Assembly: GCF_021278965.1 (NCBI RefSeq)
Contig: NZ_CP065589.1
Coordinates: 5,001-69,000, forward strand
Length of the DNA: 64,000 nucleotides
Direction of reading: 5' to 3'
Origin: Chryseobacterium capnotolerans
GTDB taxonomy: Bacteria; Bacteroidota; Bacteroidia; Flavobacteriales; Weeksellaceae
The notes under the pieces are model-generated. The model did not search any database and was not told the origin of the DNA. It worked only from the letters and a program-made list of their open reading frames with translations. The first letter of the stretch is position 1. Every line of letters starts with the position of its first letter. The position numbers and the translations under genes were made by a program. Shown here in pieces: positions 48,498-59,000 of the stretch.

Positions 48498-48708
48498 ATT
48501 TCACTTTTTTATATTTGAATCTTGGTTTGATAACCTTATTCAAAAACTTCCCTTTGGAAGATGCCTTGCCAAAGTTTTCAGCAATGTGAAGTGGTACTTT
48601 AAAATAGTCGTATACAGCCCCAGACTGATATATGATTCTTAATATTTCAGTTTCCGGAAAGTATATAAAATTATTAACAACACTAGAAGGCATATTTATT
48701 ACGATCAA
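48496..48708 (-). CDS. KTSC-domain protein
   Basis: A 70-residue cytoplasmic protein. MPSSVVNNFIYFPETEILRIIYQSGAVYDYFKVPLHIAENFGKASSKGKFLNKVIKPRFKY, quoted here as motif blocks, is the whole KTSC pattern: MPSSV, YF.PE...L.I.Y.SG.VY.YF.VP, then SKGKFLN and a basic Y-rich end. KTSC domains are named after a conserved Lys-Thr-Ser-Cys set in relatives; here that place is ASSKG. Function is unknown, with some relatives linked to lysyl-tRNA synthetase-like or phage proteins. A later start at MPSSVV (48693) is possible. Confidence 0.8.
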   Translation of the reverse strand: MIVINMPSSVVNNFIYFPETEILRIIYQSGAVYDYFKVPLHIAENFGKASSKGKFLNKVIKPRFKYKKVK

Positions 48709-48728
48709 AAAATATTCCCTGAATTGAG

Positions 48729-48760
48729 AAAGAAAAGCTCCTGGAAACTCCAGAAGCTCT
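48729..48760 (-). terminator. Terminator after the T9SS-substrate gene 48787-49473
   Basis: On the minus strand AGCTTCTGGA pairs with TCCAGGAGCT around GTT (one wobble), followed by TTTTC. Confidence 0.78.
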
Positions 48761-48786
48761 CATTAATTTTATAAAAAAATGCGATT

Positions 48787-49473
48787 CTATTTTTTTATGA
48801 ATTTAAACTCATAGAATTGAAATTCTCTGGTTGTAATTTTTAACACATAAGCACCTGAAGTAAGTTCTGAAACATCAATTTTTGAATTGAATATTTCGGA
48901 TTTTACAAGTCGACCGTCAATATTGTAAATCTGGATAATCTGTCCATCCTTAATTCCTGAAATTTGGATGAAATCTGAAACAGGATTAGGAAAAACTTGA
49001 ATTTTGTCTTTAGAAACTTCTTGTATTCCAAGTGCGGGACCCTGTACATCACCTGTCATTATAGAATTATTAGGTGTTAAGTTACCACTGCATTGGCCGG
49101 TGGTTACCGCAGTGTTTTCAATCCATGTTCCAGCATTATTGCCTGGCGGTATAGGAAGGGAATTATTCCCTGTTGAGTTGTAATAAATTAAATCGGGAGT
49201 TGTAAAAGTACCATCTCCTTCATCACCAAGGAATTCCCATCTTGTAAGTGCATTGTTCCACTGAATTTTAAACTCACAGTTACCCAATCCACCACAAGGC
49301 TGCTGATCATTAATAGGGGTTGTCATATAGATGTTTTTGTTAAAAGCATCTACTCCTGTTTTGTTGAAGGTAAAATCTTGATCTTCAAAGAGATTATGAC
49401 ATCCGTTAAAAGTGATTGTCTGGGCTGAAGCTGAGCCTGCGAGTGCCAGACATAGTAAGTAAAGAATTTTCAT
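48787..49473 (-). CDS. T9SS-secreted hypothetical protein
   Basis: A 228-residue protein starting at ATG 49473 (MKILYLLCLALAGSASAQ signal). The mature N-terminal domain (about 20-140) contains FNGCHNLFEDQDFTFNKTGVD, CGGLGNCEFKIQW and WEFLGDEGDGTF, which reads as a single beta domain with disulfides. The C-terminal 75 residues are a T9SS type A sorting signal (IQVFPNPVSDFIQI, then GAYVLKITTREFQFYEFKFIKK). Function unknown. It starts four bases after the stop of the tail-collar gene, so both are one unit. Confidence 0.85.
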   Translation of the reverse strand: MKILYLLCLALAGSASAQTITFNGCHNLFEDQDFTFNKTGVDAFNKNIYMTTPINDQQPCGGLGNCEFKIQWNNALTRWEFLGDEGDGTFTTPDLIYYNSTGNNSLPIPPGNNAGTWIENTAVTTGQCSGNLTPNNSIMTGDVQGPALGIQEVSKDKIQVFPNPVSDFIQISGIKDGQIIQIYNIDGRLVKSEIFNSKIDVSELTSGAYVLKITTREFQFYEFKFIKK

Positions 49474-49477
49474 AATT

Positions 49478-50071
49478 TTAATTTTGTGATGGGTATACTC
49501 CATATAATGCAATAATACATTTCAGAGTAATAAACGGAGGTCTGTTTTCATGAGCCTGATTTCCTCCGGTATTGTTCAGCATCGTGCTCTTCATTGTAGT
49601 ATTTGTTGCTGCATCCGAATATTCTTTATCCAAAACTTTTGTATTGGCGGGAAGGTTTCCTGTAGGCAGATTTTGGTTACCATCAGTAGTTACTGCATTT
49701 ACTGTATGATTGTGAGCAGGCATTTGAGTTACTGTTAAAGTGACGCTCTCAGCACCGCCATTCTGCCCCATCGTGTAAGTGGTAGGTCCTCCGGGAGCTT
49801 GCCCATTGTGTACAAGTACCCTTCCTCTCATGTCGGGTAATGCAAAGGTTGTAATTCCGTCTCCTCCATAAGTAGTTCCCAAAAGAGAAAAAAGAGCTTG
49901 ATTTTGGGCAATTGACATAAGTTGCCCATTACATTCTGCCCAATTTTTCGGTGCAAAATTAAAAGCAACAAAAGCAATTTGTCCTACAAATGGTTCTGAT
50001 GCCTGAGCTTTTAGTATAGGAGAAAATACACTGATCATAAACAGTGTAGATGCATAAAGTAAATTTTTCAT
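49478..50071 (-). CDS. Exported phage-tail-collar-domain (MdpB-like) protein
   Basis: A 197-residue protein with a signal peptide ending near LKAQA. Residues about 29-85 are a phage tail collar domain: FVGQIAFVAFNFAPKNWAECNGQLM, then LFSLLGTTYGGDGITTFALPDMRGRV. QMPAHNHTVNA follows at about 130-140. This is the microcystin-dependent-protein-like family, usually cytoplasmic or phage-associated, but here it carries a clear export signal and no other phage genes are nearby. First gene of a two-gene unit with a T9SS substrate. Confidence 0.88.
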   Translation of the reverse strand: MKNLLYASTLFMISVFSPILKAQASEPFVGQIAFVAFNFAPKNWAECNGQLMSIAQNQALFSLLGTTYGGDGITTFALPDMRGRVLVHNGQAPGGPTTYTMGQNGGAESVTLTVTQMPAHNHTVNAVTTDGNQNLPTGNLPANTKVLDKEYSDAATNTTMKSTMLNNTGGNQAHENRPPFITLKCIIALYGVYPSQN

Positions 50072-50100
50072 GATAATCGATTTTTATTAGTATAAATTTA

Positions 50101-50137
50101 AAAAGAAAAACCTTTCAGATTGAACTAAAAGGTTTGA
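50101..50137 (-). terminator. Terminator after the AAA/M41 gene
   Basis: On the minus strand AAACCTTT pairs with AAAGGTTT (50135-50128 with 50115-50108), followed by TTCTTTTT. Confidence 0.8.
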
Positions 50138-50176
50138 ATTTATTAATGATTTTTGCTGTTTCTATAGATATTTTCT

Positions 50177-52054
50177 CTAGGAATTTAATAAATCGTGATA
50201 ATTTGTAATATGAAGATATCCTTCTTCTTTAATACTCACAACTAATTGATGTTGGGCAGCTATGTCATAGATTTCCTTTGGAGACATACTTCCTTTTTCG
50301 CTAAGAGTAATGCTCATACTTTTAAGCAAATCAAGATGTAGGATTAGATCTTCTCTTGTCTTATGTGCGAGCTCCTGTATTAGTTTTTCTATTCTTTCAT
50401 CGGTGATGTGCTGCTGCATGCGGTGAGGATACGCTTCAAGATTATAAGCCGCCTGATAATCATCTTCGAAACCATATTTTCTGATAAAATCAATAGCCAG
50501 GATTGTTGCTTGCTCTCTGTCATGACTTCTTCCGATGCTGGCATGCTGGTTTCCGAAAATAATTTCTTCGGCAATTCCCCCTGCAAGATAGATTTTGACT
50601 CTATTCAAAAGACTTTCCTTTGTATCGTGGATCTGATGTGGAAAAGTAAACCCGGCTGCATAACTGCTTGCTACCTTACTTTTAAGCTGTAAAGGAGCAA
50701 AGCCTGTATAGAGCATGTAAGAAATCGCATGCCCACATTCATGAACACTGATATTGGCCACAGCATCCTGTTGGTTGGCCTGTCTTATGCTGTCGATTCT
50801 TCCCAGGTATGGAATTTCAATAGTTCTGTCACCAATTTTTCCGGTAATAATCTTGCTTTCCTGAAGATAGTTGATCTCGATAGTCTTATCATCATGGATA
50901 ATTGCTTCGAAAAGAAACTTGCTAAGATTGGTATCCAGGATATCTACTACGCTGCTGAATACTGGGCGGACTCCCTGAACCGGAAAAACTCCGTTTCTGT
51001 AGATCAGTTCGTTGATCGCTTTATTTATTTTTAAAGAAACTCCAAATTTCGTTTTGGTTTTATGCTTCAGATTATTGATCTCCCGCTGGATCAGCTTATG
51101 AAAATCTTCGGTTTTTAATGAAAAATAAATCAGATGAATATTCCCGAATCTGGCAACCTGCTCAGGCCGGAATTTTCTGGCTAAAGCATTTTTAATATCA
51201 ACTACCGTTATTTTTTTAGTGAATGCATGATAAATATTGGCATCTACATCTGCTTCACTGGTCTCTCTTGACATCTGAAAGGCTTCATCCAGGTTTCCAC
51301 TAATGATGATAAGCATTTTGCTGTAATCCACCGGCTCATAGATTTTCTTTTCTTTCTGTTTTTTGCGGATTAGCTTAATCATATCTTCCTCTTTCATATC
51401 AATGATGCTCATGACATCATCATCCATGCTGAGGTATTTTTTTAATTCTTTGGCGTCCCATAGATTTAGGTAAGGATTCTCATCCAGTTCTGTTTCTCCG
51501 TTTAGCTTTCGTCTATCGTTTTCTTTTTTTCGGAAAAGGTAAGAGAATAAATAATGTTCAAGATCCTCCCGCTCTCTTTTGCTGAGGCGTCCATCGCTCA
51601 AAAGCTCCCAAAAATCAGTGAACTTAGTTTGTGGAACCGGTATGCCATCCGGATCAATAGTATTGAAACGTTGGATTTCGTCAAAAAGGGCAATGCTGGG
51701 TTTCTCATCACTTAATCCGTTAGTCTGCAGGATATCTGAAACACTTTTACTCCAGGATGTTTCATCCGTATTGCTTAATTCAATTTCTACAAAACGGTTT
51801 TGAAAATCAAGAAAACGAACCATCTTTCTCACCAGATCCGTTTTTCCAACTCCGGTCATTCCCCATAGATTGATCACCACGGGACGGGTAAGAATCTCAG
51901 GCATCAGATACCAGATCTGAATATATTCCATAATATCATCGATGATCTTATCTATGCCGATGAATTCTTTTTTAAGATAAGCTTTGCAATCGTCCAGCTT
52001 TTTCTTTTTCTTCTGAATTTCTTCTTTATCAATAATCATAGATGAAAAATACAT
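50177..52054 (-). CDS. AAA+ ATPase fused to FtsH-type M41 metallopeptidase, no membrane segment
   Basis: A 625-residue protein (an alternative start at MIIDKEEIQ, 52039, is nearly as good). The AAA+ module has Walker A GMTGVGKT at 65-72 and Walker B IALFDEI at 121-127; a large insert follows (about 140-260). A sensor-like IISGN and ALARKFRPEQVARFGN are further on. The C-terminal part (about 425-610) is an M41-type domain: VHECGHAISYML with the HExxH near 438, GGIAEEIIFG, and SIGRSHDREQAT, where FtsH has its third zinc ligand Asp. FtsH has two membrane helices before its AAA domain; none is present here. The N-terminal AAA resembles Clp/torsin-type ATPases more than FtsH. It is coupled to the DUF4407 gene. 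Confidence 0.82.
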   Translation of the reverse strand: MYFSSMIIDKEEIQKKKKKLDDCKAYLKKEFIGIDKIIDDIMEYIQIWYLMPEILTRPVVINLWGMTGVGKTDLVRKMVRFLDFQNRFVEIELSNTDETSWSKSVSDILQTNGLSDEKPSIALFDEIQRFNTIDPDGIPVPQTKFTDFWELLSDGRLSKREREDLEHYLFSYLFRKKENDRRKLNGETELDENPYLNLWDAKELKKYLSMDDDVMSIIDMKEEDMIKLIRKKQKEKKIYEPVDYSKMLIIISGNLDEAFQMSRETSEADVDANIYHAFTKKITVVDIKNALARKFRPEQVARFGNIHLIYFSLKTEDFHKLIQREINNLKHKTKTKFGVSLKINKAINELIYRNGVFPVQGVRPVFSSVVDILDTNLSKFLFEAIIHDDKTIEINYLQESKIITGKIGDRTIEIPYLGRIDSIRQANQQDAVANISVHECGHAISYMLYTGFAPLQLKSKVASSYAAGFTFPHQIHDTKESLLNRVKIYLAGGIAEEIIFGNQHASIGRSHDREQATILAIDFIRKYGFEDDYQAAYNLEAYPHRMQQHITDERIEKLIQELAHKTREDLILHLDLLKSMSITLSEKGSMSPKEIYDIAAQHQLVVSIKEEGYLHITNYHDLLNS

Positions 52055-53127
52055 TATTTTTTTAGATTATCCTTGAAATCATCAATTCTGAAATCTGTCA
52101 ATGCATTTCCCTTTTCAATTTTTTCCCTGGAATAAAGCTTGAAGTCATTTTCAGTCTTTTCCAGGAGATAATCATAAGGTCCCACATGGGAAATAAGTTT
52201 TACCAGAACGGGAGAGATTTCAAGACAGATAAAAAGCCCCATAATAAATGTAGCTGCCAGTCCTATAATGGCAGAATTTTTACCCAATTCATCCAATGCC
52301 TGAAGTCGGGCTGCAAAACCATTGAACTTATCTTCGAATGTTTCTGTAGATTTTCTTTCTGTTTCAAGATTGGTATATACTTTTGAAATTTCTTTATCCA
52401 GATATTCCAGTCTTGGAGCTACCTGTTTTTGATAATTTTCAAGATCCTGTCTGCGTTGTTCTTTCAATTGTTGTTTACGCTTGGCATTAGGCCCATATCC
52501 TTCTTTTCCACTGGTTAAACCAGATTCTTTTCCCAAAATTTCCTTTTCAAGTTCTACAGATGCAGAATCATATGATTGCTGATATAAAGCAGTTTTTTCT
52601 GCGATCTGTTTCTTCTCTGTTTCAAAAGGGCCGCTTTGCTGAAGAATTCTTCCCGTCATTTCACCCTGAAGCTGTTTTTTATTCCTTTGGATAATGGTGT
52701 TGAGTTGTTTGTTTACCTCTTTTTCAAAAATTTTAAGCTCTAAAGGTTTTGAAATAATAATCCCTAGAAATGTAGCAAGGATTAAACGAGGAATAGACAT
52801 GAGAATCTGATTCCACCATGTTCCCGTTTTTTTGATGGAAGACACAATATATCTGTCGAGGTTAAAAATCATTAATCCCCACAGAATTCCAAATCCTATT
52901 GATGTCCATATATCATCAAATACTGTATACATAGCATACCCCGCAGATAGAGTTGCAAATACTGCGGTGAATAGGACAATTCCTCCAATACCGGAAAATT
53001 TATTCCACTCACTTGGAGTCTTTCTTAAAATATGGATGTTCCCGCCGGAGCATATCATGAGGAACTTCTGGAACCAATTTATTTTATGATTCGTTTGATT
53101 TATAGTTTGTTGGTTTGTTTTCATCAT
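52054..53127 (-). CDS. DUF4407 multi-pass membrane protein
   Basis: About 357 residues from ATG 53127 (MMKTNQQ; the next codon is also ATG). The N-terminal half has paired membrane helices (GGIVLFTAVFATLSAGYAMYTVF and SIGFGILWGLMIFNLDRYIVS, then a third at about 110-135). The middle (about 135-280) is long, charged and coiled-coil-like, and a last helix is near 285-305 (GLAATFIMGLFICLEISPVLV). The start SGGNIHILRKTPSEWNKFSGIGG is diagnostic of DUF4407. The stop overlaps the start of the AAA/M41 gene by one base (TAATG). A physical complex with the soluble protease encoded next is a reasonable inference. Confidence 0.85.
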   Translation of the reverse strand: MMKTNQQTINQTNHKINWFQKFLMICSGGNIHILRKTPSEWNKFSGIGGIVLFTAVFATLSAGYAMYTVFDDIWTSIGFGILWGLMIFNLDRYIVSSIKKTGTWWNQILMSIPRLILATFLGIIISKPLELKIFEKEVNKQLNTIIQRNKKQLQGEMTGRILQQSGPFETEKKQIAEKTALYQQSYDSASVELEKEILGKESGLTSGKEGYGPNAKRKQQLKEQRRQDLENYQKQVAPRLEYLDKEISKVYTNLETERKSTETFEDKFNGFAARLQALDELGKNSAIIGLAATFIMGLFICLEISPVLVKLISHVGPYDYLLEKTENDFKLYSREKIEKGNALTDFRIDDFKDNLKK

Positions 53128-53142
53128 AGAAAATTTATACAA

Positions 53143-53512
53143 AGGTAGTATTAAAAATCATACCAATGTAAAAGATAGTATTATGTTTTGCAAAGTAATT
53201 AAAATTTTATTTTTTTATCTTAAATAATGGAGTAAAATCAGAATTCAAACTCAATAACTTTAATAATTGGTAATATAAAGCAGCTCATCTTTTATCAATT
53301 TTATCTTTCTTTTGTAATTTGTAATGTTTTGAAATCCAGTATTAAAAGGGTTTTACATGTTGGGGTGAAAAAAAAACAGAAATTATTTGGAGAAGTCATA
53401 AAAAATGTTAAATTTGTTATCAAGGGGAAGTCGAACAATTGTTATTATGACTCTAGAGGTATCGCAATACAGGCCGAAAATCCTGTCTTCCCCTTTTTAA
53501 AAAAACTATATC
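53143..53512. other. Divergent intergenic region, no gene supported
   Basis: This 370-base AT-rich gap separates the DUF4407 gene (minus) from the TPR operon (plus). An open frame at 53329-53577 overlaps the TPR signal peptide in another frame, is Lys-rich and lacks family features, so I do not call it. No clear promoter box stands out. Confidence 0.5.
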
Positions 53513-54849
53513 ATGATAACCAGAAAAACATTCTTATCTCTAAGTTCATTAGGGATGATTTCGCTATTATTTCCTAGTTTTTTATTTTCAAAGACCCAAC
53601 CTGGTTCTTTTGAAGATGTCAATAAGCTTTTGAAGTTGGCCGCAGATTTAAGAAAGCAAAAGAAATGGAGTGAAGCTCAAGCTAAATACAAACAAATTAT
53701 TGAGCAATATCCTAATGAAATCAGAGCTTATGACGGGATGAGAAAAGCCCTGCTATCTGATAAAAAGAAAGAATGGGAAGTAATCCTTATGTTTAGAGCT
53801 GCACTGGCTTTAAATCCTGATAGTTCTGATCTTCAGCGTCGTCTTTATAAAGAATATATGAATGCTTCTCTGGGGAATAAAAAAATCAAAAAACTTATTG
53901 CCTTTGACGGACGTTTGCTTAGTGAGGTTAAAAGTAAATTTGAAGGTTTAACAGACATTAATGCCAGAAGTAATAACAGAGATAAGCAATATTCTAAAAT
54001 CTGTAAACTGGTAGAACTCAATGCCGATACTGTGCATCCTCATAAAAATTTGGCTCTAAAGGCGTATAATAAAAAACAATATCAAAGCTTTAAAAAAGAT
54101 TTGATGCATTATCATCAGACCAGCTAGAGATTGAGTTGAAAGAATTGTTAGCCAAACCCGATTCTCCGGATAGAAAACAACACATCCGAGAACTGTATAA
54201 AGTAAGCGTTACCACACTTAAAAAAGAGAAAAAGGGTCCTGAAGCCTTTAATAAAGCACTTACTTACTATAATACAATTGACAAAAAAGATCCGTTGTTT
54301 CTAGGATATATCAGACAATTAGGACGCTATCAAAAGCAATTTGATACCCTTATTACAGTTGAGACTCAAAATCATGCGTTAAAGAATTCATTCTGGTCTG
54401 CTATTTCTCTTTTCGATATTTATTTTTTAAAATCAAAAGAACAGAATACCTCGTTTTCTCCCACTTTAGATTCTTTATTGGTTAGTATGGCAAAAGAGGT
54501 GGATGATTTTAATATGGAACTCGAAGTAAACCTTCGAAAAATAAGATTAAATATTTATAAAAATAATCTGCCAGAAGCTAAAGCACAAATTTTAGTGCAG
54601 TGTAAAAATATGAGAGGTCTTTCCAATTCGCATATTATAGATAAAATGAATGTTGTTATAGCAGAGTTTTATCATAAAAGCGGAGATAAAGATGGTAAAA
54701 ATCGTATTGTAAAAATTGCGATGCAGCCACGATCTTTTGCGGATGGCGAAGATGATTTGGTAAAATTATTGGCATTAATCAATATGAATAGGAACTATGA
54801 TAAACCTGTTCATATACAGAATCTTAACCTACAAATATCAAAGATATGA
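53513..54849 (+). CDS. Exported TPR-like protein (one frameshift)
   Basis: About 445 residues after correction. A signal peptide (MITRKTFLSLSSLGMISLLFPSFLFS) is followed by TPR-like helices: LLKLAADLRKQKKWSEAQAKYKQIIEQYPNEIRAYDGM and FRAALALNPDSSDLQRRLYKEY. More helical repeats fill the rest (KALTYYNTIDKKDPLFLGYIRQLGRYQKQF). The frame is lost at 54100-54102, where one T appears missing: with it the reading continues FKKDFDALSSDQLEIELKELLAKPD. The last four bases overlap the next gene (ATGA). It is the first gene of the RHS operon, and a scaffold or export-helper role is plausible. Confidence 0.75.
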
Positions 54850-56012
54850 GCAATAGAGTTATACTTTTAATCAGTTTCCTTTTTGCCGTAACAATGAGTG
54901 GGCAGATCATGATTACAGAAGTATATTATAATACTCCTGCTAATGAGAGACCTAAATTCGGGCAAGGAACAGTAGACGCTAAAAGGCATCATAGGGGGGA
55001 GTTTATAGAGATTTATAATTATAGTGATAAGGATCTGAATCTTCGAAATTGGTTTATAAGAGATTATGCAAGCTATGCCTGGCTTCCGGACAAAATTATT
55101 AAATCAGGCCAGCTCATGGTGGTTGCCTATAGTCCTATGCCTTATAATATGACAGATTTTCCCAGCTATTTTACTACAACAGCAGGAAAGGAAGATCAGA
55201 TCATCTATCAAAATAGGGTGATGCTAAGAAATTTAAGAGAAAAAGTAGAGTTGGGATATTCATTCAATGGTGAGGATCTGAACAGTTATATCCCTGTAGA
55301 AAGCATTGATTTTAATTGGAAGCATGATGAAGAGCCTGCTCCTAATTTTATACCGAATGTTTGGAGTACACCAGATAAATTTTATACCATCAATTCTTTA
55401 CAATATAATGGCACTTCTACTTATTCAGAAGGGATACCTAATCCTTTGGAAGCGGTAGTAAAACCTCCAATTAAAAGCTATGAATCCATGGTGGGCGGAT
55501 ACTTTACAGCCAATTATGCTCATCTAGACTGGAAGGATAATGTGGATGAAGTGCTGAATAGAATATGTCCTATTAATATAGAAAGGATCTCACAAGATCC
55601 TAAGACATCAAGTACAGGATCCAGTAATTGTTTCATATATGATACGGCCGGAAACTTTATCGTTACAAAAGATTGCAGTACATCAGGAATTAAAGATGCT
55701 TTACGATCCGGAAATGAGGAATATACTGCAGATGAGCTTGATGCTATTAAAAAAAGCATCGTGATCGCTCCTAATCCTACCAAGGCTTCTGATTCTTACA
55801 ATGTGACAATTACATGGTCAGGAGCGGCTTTAAATACGATTAATAATATTCAGGTGTTTAATTCTTCAGCCAATACGGTGTATGGATTTGCGCCTGCTGA
55901 AGGAGTGAGTACTACAAGTTTTAATCTCCAGAACCAGTTACCGGGAGCATTTGTAGTGAATTTCGTGTTACATACAGGACAAATTATTTCTAAGAACGTT
56001 TTAAGATGGTAA
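54846..56012 (+). CDS. Lamin-tail-domain protein with T9SS-like C-terminal domain
   Basis: A 388-residue exported protein. A signal peptide ends at TMSGQ. The lamin tail domain (LTD, about 21-130) has IMITEVYYNTPAN, GEFIEIYNYSDKDLNLRNWFIRD and a sandwich of strands. The C-terminal 85 residues (VIAPNPTKASDSYNVTITW to HTGQIISKNVLRW) look like a T9SS type A sorting domain, with the PNP motif in place. It is probably attached to or released from the cell surface. The gene overlaps the TPR gene by four bases and ends two bases before the RHS start, so it belongs to the same operon. Confidence 0.82.
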   Translation: MSNRVILLISFLFAVTMSGQIMITEVYYNTPANERPKFGQGTVDAKRHHRGEFIEIYNYSDKDLNLRNWFIRDYASYAWLPDKIIKSGQLMVVAYSPMPYNMTDFPSYFTTTAGKEDQIIYQNRVMLRNLREKVELGYSFNGEDLNSYIPVESIDFNWKHDEEPAPNFIPNVWSTPDKFYTINSLQYNGTSTYSEGIPNPLEAVVKPPIKSYESMVGGYFTANYAHLDWKDNVDEVLNRICPINIERISQDPKTSSTGSSNCFIYDTAGNFIVTKDCSTSGIKDALRSGNEEYTADELDAIKKSIVIAPNPTKASDSYNVTITWSGAALNTINNIQVFNSSANTVYGFAPAEGVSTTSFNLQNQLPGAFVVNFVLHTGQIISKNVLRW

Positions 56013-56014
56013 AA

Positions 56015-59000
56015 ATGAGAAAGCAAAATCTACTTCATATATTATTGTTTTTATTCTTCGCTTCAGGTTTTCAATCTCAGGAAGTTATCCAGGTTCCTCT
56101 TGAGTATAATACTTCAGGGTATGCGGAGAAACAGGCAGGTTCGCCCCAATCAGCAGATGCACAGAAAGGTATTGATGATAGACTGACTCCTACCATCAGT
56201 GCTGAAATGTCTGTGGGAGAGTCGGGTGCATTAACTTATACTCTGCCTATAGAAATTCATAAAGGAATCAATGACTTTCAGCCTAATATTGCTCTTTCGT
56301 ATAATAGCCAGGGCGGAAACGGAATGGCCGGATGGGGATGGAATATTATGGGACTTTCCTCTATTTCGATAGGTGGGCAGAATAAAGAGATTGATGGTAT
56401 TACTCGAGGAGCTCAATATGATGCTACAGATCCTTATTATCTGGACGGAGTTCGATTGATAAAACTGGATGATAATAATTTTGTAACGGAGAAGTTTTCT
56501 AAAATTAAGATTACAAAACAATCTACCGGAGAATTTCAGTTTATTATTCAGTATACAGATGGGAAAGTGGCTAAGTATAAAGAACTTACTCCAGGGCAAT
56601 TCTACATATCAGTATTTCAGGATGCTTTTAATAATACGATTAATTATACTTATCAGGTAGACAATTATGTTGCAAGGATTACCAAGATTTCATACGGAGG
56701 AACAGGGGATCCGTTTAGTATTAATTTTGAATATAAATTACGAAAAGCCCAGACTGAGGCATATAGAAATGGGATAAAATATATTAATAAGTATGTGGTT
56801 TCAAATATCTACAGCCATTCTACTTATGATGGGATCTTTAGAAAATATATATTGGACCATGATTTTATCAATAGTAATACCAATGAAAGAATAAGACGTA
56901 TTGATGTTGAGAATAAGGACGGATCAAGACTTAAACCTTTGGCTTTTGATTATAACTTAGGGGTAACAACAGGATACGTAAATAAATATGTAAAGGGTAT
57001 TAGTAAGTTTCCGAAAGAAACAAAAGAATTGGGAGACATTGTTGCAGGAGACTTTTATGGGACGGGGGAATTAGTGACTTTCTATATTGCAAAAGGAACG
57101 GATGGCTCTTTTTCACTAATTAGTTCAAAAGGCAGTAAAATAGATTGGATTCCGGTTGAGCCAGGTTCAAAGTTAATTGTGGGAAAGGCCCTTAGTAATG
57201 ATAATAAAATTACGGATAGAGATCAATTGATTATCGCTAATACTGGACTTTTTGCTACTTTACGAGTCATTGATCTTCTGACAAAGGAAGTGAGAACAAT
57301 GAGTACGGGATTTCAGTCCAATGGGACGTGGACTTGGGATATCATGACCGGACAAATGTCTCTTAATCTTTCTGCCAATTGTGATAATTATGTTTCAGGA
57401 GATTTTAATAATGATGGCCTACTAGATTTAATACATTTCATTCCGGGTGATGCATGGTCACCTCTCCAGATTAATGCTTTTGAAGTAGGAAAAACCTTAG
57501 GTTCTTCAACAGAAACTATTCCATTTTCAATACCCAATCTAACCAATCCCGGAGGGTCTTTATATTTAAATTTTGATAGGGTCTACCAAATCGAGATGGA
57601 TGGTGATGGAATTCCGGAACTCATGTTTATTGATGGGGAGAAATACTCTGTTTATAAAATTGATTTTCCTAATAAAAGATTAGTTCCAATGGATAATCTT
57701 CAGGGAGTTGTTTTACCGGATTTTGTTAATAACATTTATACAAAGCGTTTTACTCCCCTTATTTTCGGAGACTTCAATGGTGATGGATTAACAGACTTCA
57801 TGACTCCAAAGAAAATTTATTTTATTGATAAAGATAATGCTGCCGGAGACGTAGCTAAAAGAATGGAAACCGAACCGCAAATGTGGTGGCAGTACATCAG
57901 TACTGGAAAAAGTTTTATATCAAGCACAAAAGATTATACAGCACAGAAGCTTTCTTATATCACACCTTCACAAAGGAGTTATTTCAGAGCAGGAGGCTCT
58001 TTCTGGAAACAGCTTTGGTCTGGTCCCGATGTAGAGTATGATTATACTGAATATGGTGCAACTACCATTATTCCAATGGACTTCAATAATGATGGGAAAA
58101 CAGATCTTATTTCATTCAGCAAATTCGGAAAAGTAAAATATAGTGATACACAAAAGCTGGGATTGGCAGAAGTGCAGAATCTGGATGTGAAATACTTTGA
58201 TCCTAATGGAGGAACATTTCCATGGTTCTTGAAAGATGCACTGTATACCAATAAGATTTTCTTCCATGAAAATAATAATACAGGCTTCAGCACTTTAAAT
58301 ACCGTATTGCCTCTAAATGCAGATTTAATTTCTCCATTTTCTATTCCTTTACAGTATACGACCTTTAATTTCCTTAATACCTACAGGTCAAAGCTAGCTA
58401 TTTCAGATCCATTTACAGGAAAGGAACTTTCTTTTACTATTGATAATGATAAGTTTACAGAACAGCTCATTAAAAAGGTGTCCAATGGGTCAGGTGTTGA
58501 TCAGCTGGTAGATTATAAACCAATGATGACTGATACGAATAATAATCTGGAAAAATGTTATATCAATAACATCAGTACCGGAGATTTCAGATATCCTTAT
58601 TATGTTCATAAAAATAATGGTTCTACTTATCTTGTCAATAAAATAAATACCCTGTTTGATGGGAAAATTCTTACCAAGGAATACAGATATGAAAATGCAA
58701 TACAGCATCTATGGGGTAAAGGATTTTTGGGTTTTCAGAAAACTTATGTGAGTGATGCTTATGAGTCTCAGCTTAAAGATGGGAAATATATAAATAAAGC
58801 ACCTATGAAGGCGCTTTTCTGGACAAATACAACCAGAGACCCCTTAATGGATAATGCTATTATCAGAAGTACTTATGGAGGAATAAACAGGTTTATTACA
58901 GATAATAATATCTTCAATTTCAGGTTTGATAAAGGAAATCATCAGTATATGATTTTGGCCACAGATGAAATCAATAAAGACAACCTGAGAAATATTAAAA

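Noticed and set aside
48496..50071. Prophage remnant suggested by KTSC and tail-collar proteins
   Set aside because: No capsid, terminase, integrase or other phage gene is near, and the collar protein is exported and sits with a T9SS substrate.
53329..53577. 82-codon open frame upstream of the TPR gene
   Set aside because: It overlaps the TPR signal peptide in another frame, is Lys-rich and matches no family; the TPR start has clear signal-peptide support.
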